A DNA stretch of 64,000 nucleotides from Oscheius sp. JU75 (lineage: Eukaryota > Nematoda > Chromadorea > Rhabditida > Rhabditidae): the NCBI GenBank assembly GCA_037178855.1, contig JASJZC010000001.1, forward strand, positions 62,001-126,000, given 5' to 3'. Each line of letters starts with the position of its first letter. Position 1 is the stretch's first letter. Under the pieces are notes generated by a model that searched no databases, was not told where the DNA came from, and saw only the letters and a list, made by a program, of their open reading frames with translations. The translations under genes and the position numbers were made by a program. Shown here piece after piece: positions 59,468-64,000 of the stretch.

Positions 59468-59575
59468 TCGCAGATGTGGTCACCAGACTTTGCGGAGACT
59501 GTCTAACTGTAACTGTGGTGTCTGTTGGTGAAGCAGTATCTAGACAATGACACTGCTGTCTAACTGTTGAGACAG
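59468..59575 (-). repeat. Family D units (two)
   Basis: Two copies of the AACAGTTAGACAG-type block on the minus strand, about 60 nt apart. Confidence 0.55.
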
Positions 59576-60139
59576 ATCCATCTCATGAGCCCAGATGTTG
59601 CAGAGGCTTCTTTGCAAGATCCTCACTCTAATTTTAACAATTCGCGAGCGAGTTCCGGCTTCCAGGAGCGATCTCTGTCCCGAAAGGATGCAGACTTGTT
59701 TACCCTCAGTCCTCTCCATCTCTGCTTTTTTCTCGAATTGTTTGGTCGGCCGATTGAGAAGCTATTTCGACAACAAGAAACAGAAATAGGGTAATAGCTG
59801 GCGATCTATTATGACACTAATTCTGTACCAACGGCTTTTACTTCCTGGTCGCTGACATTCTGCCTCTCGCGTAGAATGAAGATCACAGCGGAATCGAGAC
59901 GCGGAGGGAAGCCCCGAGGCTAAAGGCCAATTGCCAGAGAGGAACTCGGCTGGAAAAATAGGGGAAGGCAAGACGAGGAAGCTTGAAGCCAGCGACATTC
60001 TTGAACTGGGTTCAAAGAGCTGTGAGGGCATGAGCTAAGAACAGTTTGCTATCAGGAGGAAGTAGACAAGAGCGGGAATGACAAGCCAATCAGGATCTAA
60101 AATCTTTGACGATCAGCCCGTAAAAATAATATGTGCAAA

Positions 60140-60232
60140 ACGACCAGAATGTCAAGGTTGTGGCGACAACAAATCTTGGAAAAAAACACTGTCTAATTGT
60201 CGAGGCTGCGGCCACAACAAGGTCCATTGGAA
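60140..60232 (-). repeat. Family D units (two, 48-nt period)
   Basis: On the minus strand: TTGTTGTGGCCGCAGCCTC, then GACAATTAGACAGTG, then TTGTTGTCGCCACAACC. Confidence 0.6.
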
Positions 60233-61290
60233 AAACTCAAAATGGTTATGAATAAGGTAAGCTGTAAACCTGATCTTAGAACTTCGGTTCTATTCTACTC
60301 TTCCAATAAAAAGTCACACGAATCCTATTGTTTCGAAATTCCCTGTTTATTCAGCTCATCTTCTTGTTGCCAAAACATTGCGCGTCTATTCTGAGCCCGA
60401 TTTGATCAAAGGTGCCAAAACCAAAGGGACAGAGCGAACCAGTACAACATCATTTTTTCCTTGTCTGAAATTTGACTACTGATGCTGGTGTCTTTTCCCA
60501 CAAAAAAAACCACGCCTCGTCCACCTCCCGGATTCCTCGTCGGATGACAGAGACGGAAGAAAGACGAAACAGCCCAGACCCCCCTTGTGACTTTCGGTTT
60601 TGCGCCTTAGACTCTTCGCTCGACTGGAAAACTGGGTTGACTGCCCTTTTGCGGACTCGGAACGCGCGCGGCAGCACTCTGATGGGAGAGACGTTTGTAG
60701 AGAGAGGGATCAACTGTACAGGGAACAAAATATTAACAGTGAACTTTTGATCTTCTGTGGCCAGAAAGTGTTCCGTTCGGTTGGGACCAATGGAACACCT
60801 TCAAATATGTCCGATTCTACTAAAAAATGCACAGATTTTAAACCAAAACTTTTTGGAAATGTCCTCATTTATTATTCAGACTCCATCAGTCTGCGTGTCA
60901 CTGTCCATCTGTCTCTCTGTCTATCGGTTACTTTCATCGCTACAGCTACTGGGTGTGGTATCCTTCTCCGAGGTCGTCTCTCATCTTTTTCAGACAGTCG
61001 AAACGAACAGATTCCGCTGCTAGGCCATGAGCGTGTTTACCAGCTTGATCACTGGTCTTTTGGTGGACAATCTCATTCACAGACACACCATGAATGTGTT
61101 TGTTCGCTTTTGAAGAGTGTCACAGACAGAGTCGGGATCGAGAGATCCCGAAAAGGGGGACACAAGAATTCTCAAAATATGCTCTTAGACTAGTTCACAT
61201 CGTTCACAAGGTATACTGTAGGCCAATCCAGTCCAAAATGCTCAAAAGTTTGTATGTGTGTGTGCGTGGGTGTCTGAAGTCTGTCTACAA

Positions 61291-61410
61291 GCTTTGTGAC
61301 AGCAATTACTCTTCGCGAGTCAAGCCAAATCGAGTCAGTTTGGTAGTAGCGGGTTTGGGAAAATGTTGCTCCTATCACGGTAGCTTGATTGGAACAGCAT
61401 CTACCTGTCA
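61291..61410 (+). repeat. Dispersed repeat family C, copy 2
   Basis: Starts GCTTTGTGACAGCAATTACT and includes ATGTTGCTCCTATCACGGTA and TGGAACAGCATCTACCTGTC, in the same order as copy 1. Confidence 0.65.
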
Positions 61411-62794
61411 CGAGCCCCAACGGGGCATCAGCCAAACTTGTTTCGAAAAATCCGGATATTTTCGAATAGCTCTTAGCTACCGTATCCTTCTTACAGCCAA
61501 TAACACCCGCTGGTTAGTCTCTCGAATCAAATGAGCGACGTTCTCAAACACGAACTAGCTGCCGGCTTGTTTCGGCTAATCGGTCCCCGACGGGGAAAAT
61601 ATGCAAAATAGTAGACACAAAAATATAAAAAGTACGAGAAAGCCAAAGTAGGCTTGCACGGTTCTACCGTATCAACTAGCCCTGAAAAACTTCCGCGTTC
61701 CGCCGCAAAACCGTCTAGAGATTTTTATCAGCCCAAGATTTTTGGTTGTTGGCGCAAAAACTAGTCTCCGGTCATAAATTGACAGAAAGTGACTGAGACA
61801 GACAGAGAATACGTTTCCATATTGGCCATGCATTTTTGCATATTATCAACTGACTCACTTCCTTCACGACATATTCTGCTGTACGGCCGCGTCTGTTAAT
61901 AACTGTTCAGTCCCCCATTTTCACGGGGAGGCTGAAAAACATAAAGATCGTCATCTATTAATGCCATCGACTCACGGGTTATTAGGAACTGGTTCGGACT
62001 AATGAGTGCAAATAGAACATTATTGGTCACCTTTATGAATCACAGTACTTGGCAGAGAGGATTGTGGCCGAAAAAAGGTGATACCTCATGTTTTATGTAG
62101 TCTAAAAAGCAGCTAAACAACATTGAACAGACAGGCTGTTCCCCATTGCCTTGCCCGAGGGAAAAAGGCGATCTTTCCATATCTTGTTATGCTGTTCTCC
62201 CACTTATCGAGACCAAAAGAGCAAGAATTTTTTCGTACAGATTTCTAGCTTTTGAAGTGCACGTAGAAACACCTGGGTATTTAGTTGGGAGCCAGTAGTC
62301 TTTGACGTTGTTTATGAAAAGGGGACTTGTGCTATGGTACCATCGGGGACAGAGAGACAGAGACAGTTCTCCCCGTCGGAGGTTACAGTATCTTTGTGCA
62401 CTCTGCTCATCGAGAAAGTCACAATTTGCACTTTGTCCCATCTAGGACAAAGTGTCTCCTTCGATCGGACCACCACCTCCTCAAAACCAACACAAGTGAG
62501 TCCGTTTCGCTGCTGCAAAGCCTTTTGTCTTTGCCCAGACTGTCCCGGAGTGCCTAAAAAAATGGTCAGCCGGATGTTTGATTTGACACCTCCCTGGATC
62601 CAAATATTTGGGGATAGATCAAGAAGAAGCGATCGTGATGATCAACTATTCGCGAGGGGGGACCTGATGTTCTTTGGAAGCGAGAGAGAGAGAGAAAGAG
62701 AGAGGCTTAGGGTCTGTTTCTGTTTTATGTAGATGGTCTTCTAGAAATGTATTATGTCATAGCTTCCGCAGCTAGAACGCGATGTTGTGATCAC

Positions 62795-62830
62795 AGACTA
62801 AACAGTTAGATAGTCGTCTACAAAATAACT
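62795..62830 (+). repeat. Family D fragment
   Basis: Contains CTAAACAGTTAGATAGTCG followed by AATAACTTGTT. Confidence 0.45.
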
Positions 62831-62923
62831 TGTTTTAATTCTGTTTTAAATTGTCCTCGCGTCTCTGTCCGTTTGTCTGTCTGTGTGTCTGTCTGAAGCT
62901 TTTATTGCTAACTTTTGCCAATT

Positions 62924-63026
62924 ACTTTGTGCGCACACTAATTGTTGGCAAGTCATGCCAGAGTCAGTTCGGAAGGTAGCATCGTTGGGAGAACGTTGCT
63001 CCTGTCACGGTACCTCGTTTGGATGG
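62924..63026 (+). repeat. Dispersed repeat family C, copy 3
   Basis: Starts ACTTTGTGCGCACACTAA and includes ACGTTGCTCCTGTCACGGTA. The 3' block seen in the other copies is diverged. Confidence 0.6.
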
Positions 63027-63306
63027 AATGCGGATAGATTGAATTGGGATTAAAGAGTCACGAAGGTTGGACAGAAGGAAATAGAAATTGAGCAAATTTG
63101 GAAGGAATGGGGTTAATACTGTCATTGAGGTTCAAGGGGCGATAGCATTACTTGTACTTGTGCTAAACATTGCTAGTGATAAAATAATTTGTTCCTCAAA
63201 CTTTTTTTTCTCGAATTACAACACTTTTGTATAGCAAATTTTGTACTTTCCCCAAACACTTTGCTATAAAAGTGTGCAAAAGTTCGGGAAGCCATAGAGC
63301 GTTAGG

Positions 63307-63910
63307 ATGGCCGACGAGGAACACAATGCCGGAAATGAGGATAATTCTGTCAAGAAGAAATAGTGAGCCTACTTCGATTGATCAAAAAAATTCTGTTCTT
63401 TCAATAGCGTACTCATTGGCAAGTCTATTGATAGCTGGAAAGTGGAGAAGTTCTACGAGGCTGGAGCTAATGGCTGCTGTTTGAGAGTGAAGAAGAACGG
63501 AGTCCTCGGGGCGATGAAGCTCTGTTTTGCAAAACTTGCTGATCTCATCCATGAGACGAGAGTCTGTGAGGTGGTCCACTCTGCTCAGCAACTCGAGTCC
63601 AGGAGGTCACATCTGATCCGAGTACTAGCTAGTAGACATGCTACTGTACCAGTATTGGAAGTGAGTCGCTGTCTCTGTTTCTCTGTCTCTTTCTCTCTTA
63701 TTCTCTCTGTTTATATGTACCTCTGTCTTTATCACTGCAAACAAATTTCTTTCAGGAAAAAATGTTCTATATGGTCATGGAAAATGCTCCCAACTCTTCA
63801 GATGATGTGATCTGGAACGATCAAGGTGTCGGTGACCGTGACCGGCTGGTGAACAGCAATTTCATGCTTCTACGTGGCCTGTTTGATCTCCAGGCTCGCT
63901 TCCTTTATCG
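63307..63910 (+). CDS. Kinase-like protein, 5' part (runs off the window)
   Basis: Three exons seen: 63307-63362, 63408-63660, 63756-63910, with a donor at 63911, so the gene continues beyond the window. The 154 residues visible resemble an N-lobe of the CK1/TTBK-like kinases that are expanded in nematodes: an acidic start, then YVLIGKSIDSWKVEKFYEAG, an AMKLCF block that could hold the ATP-anchoring lysine, and MFYMVMENA as a hinge-like strand. The glycine loop (EAGANGCCLRV) is degenerate. The catalytic loop is outside the window, so activity cannot be judged. The fold call is tentative. Confidence 0.55.
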
Positions 63911-64000
63911 GTGAGTTGCAGAGACCGAGATACAGAAAGCAGAGAGACAGAGACAGGGACAGGATCATTATAGAAGCCCAAAGGGAACAGAGTCCAATCG

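Larger units (their letters stand above)
48058..63306. other. Gene-poor, repeat-rich region
   Basis: 15.2 kb with no supportable protein gene between the nuclear receptor and the kinase-like gene. It holds AGAGACAG tracts (48240-48475, 55275-55350, 58915-58980), tRNA-like relics, about 51-bp family-D repeats (55735-62830), two family-C repeats and a short hairpin. Open frames of 100-200 codons occur but lack splice structure or similarity. It could hold long 5' introns or promoters of the flanking genes, or noncoding RNAs. Confidence 0.6.

Noticed and set aside
60600-61193. 197-codon plus-strand open frame in the desert
   Set aside because: No ATG at its start, no splice structure, no recognisable domain, and part is repeat-like. 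The length is somewhat unusual, so it is noted.
61094-61534. 146-codon frame
   Set aside because: It mostly overlaps a copy of repeat family C.

Overview
This is a gene-dense eukaryotic nuclear window, most likely from a nematode, possibly rhabditid. The species is not identified. The evidence is many short introns (often 37-60 nt) with TTTCAG-type acceptors, close same-strand gene spacing that suggests operons, a prolyl-tRNA synthetase encoded on its own rather than fused to GluRS, and conserved proteins that read like nematode orthologues (SmB, OLA1, PSMA6). Exons were joined by hand using splice consensus, frame phase and known family sequence. No transcript data were available, so each gene structure is a prediction.

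Layout, left to right. 0.1-3.8 kb: SmB and Obg-like ATPase OLA1 (+). 5.2-7.1 kb: Sp-family zinc-finger factor (+). 7.5-16 kb, all minus: a TSSK-like kinase, proteasome subunit alpha-6, RNA polymerase I subunit RPA12 and prolyl-tRNA synthetase. 16-18.9 kb: repeats. 18.9-19.7 kb: an ESCRT-III CHMP2B-like protein (+). 19.8-22 kb: a DHHC palmitoyltransferase (-). 23.4-35.2 kb: golgin-84, VTA1/LIP5 and a RalBP1 orthologue (+). The RalBP1 gene is split by a 3.4 kb intron that contains a complete 13-exon leucine-rich-repeat transmembrane gene on the opposite strand. 35.2-37 kb: one unresolved gene and a small membrane protein (-). 37.7-44.8 kb, all plus: a pepsin-like aspartic protease, a TLS1/C9orf78 splicing-factor homologue, a CALML4-like light chain and an unrecognised helical protein. 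45.8-48.1 kb: a nuclear hormone receptor (-). 48.1-63.3 kb: a gene-poor, repeat-rich desert. 63.3 kb to the end: the 5' part of a kinase-like gene (+).

Most genes are housekeeping (splicing, translation, proteolysis, Pol I transcription). CHMP2B and VTA1 act in the same ESCRT-III/VPS4 pathway, and golgin-84 and the DHHC enzyme in membrane traffic, but the genes do not form one obvious pathway cluster.

Noncoding DNA is rich in structure. There are GGTAATA-ended inverted-repeat elements, two of them with perfect 8-bp target duplications; tRNA-derived SINE-like copies, mostly in introns; an approximately 51-bp repeat scattered through 55.7-62.8 kb; two further dispersed families; several foldbacks; and pervasive GTCTCT/AGAGAC tracts. 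The best leads for undescribed biology are the nested gene pair, the approximately 51-bp repeat family and the tRNA-derived family.
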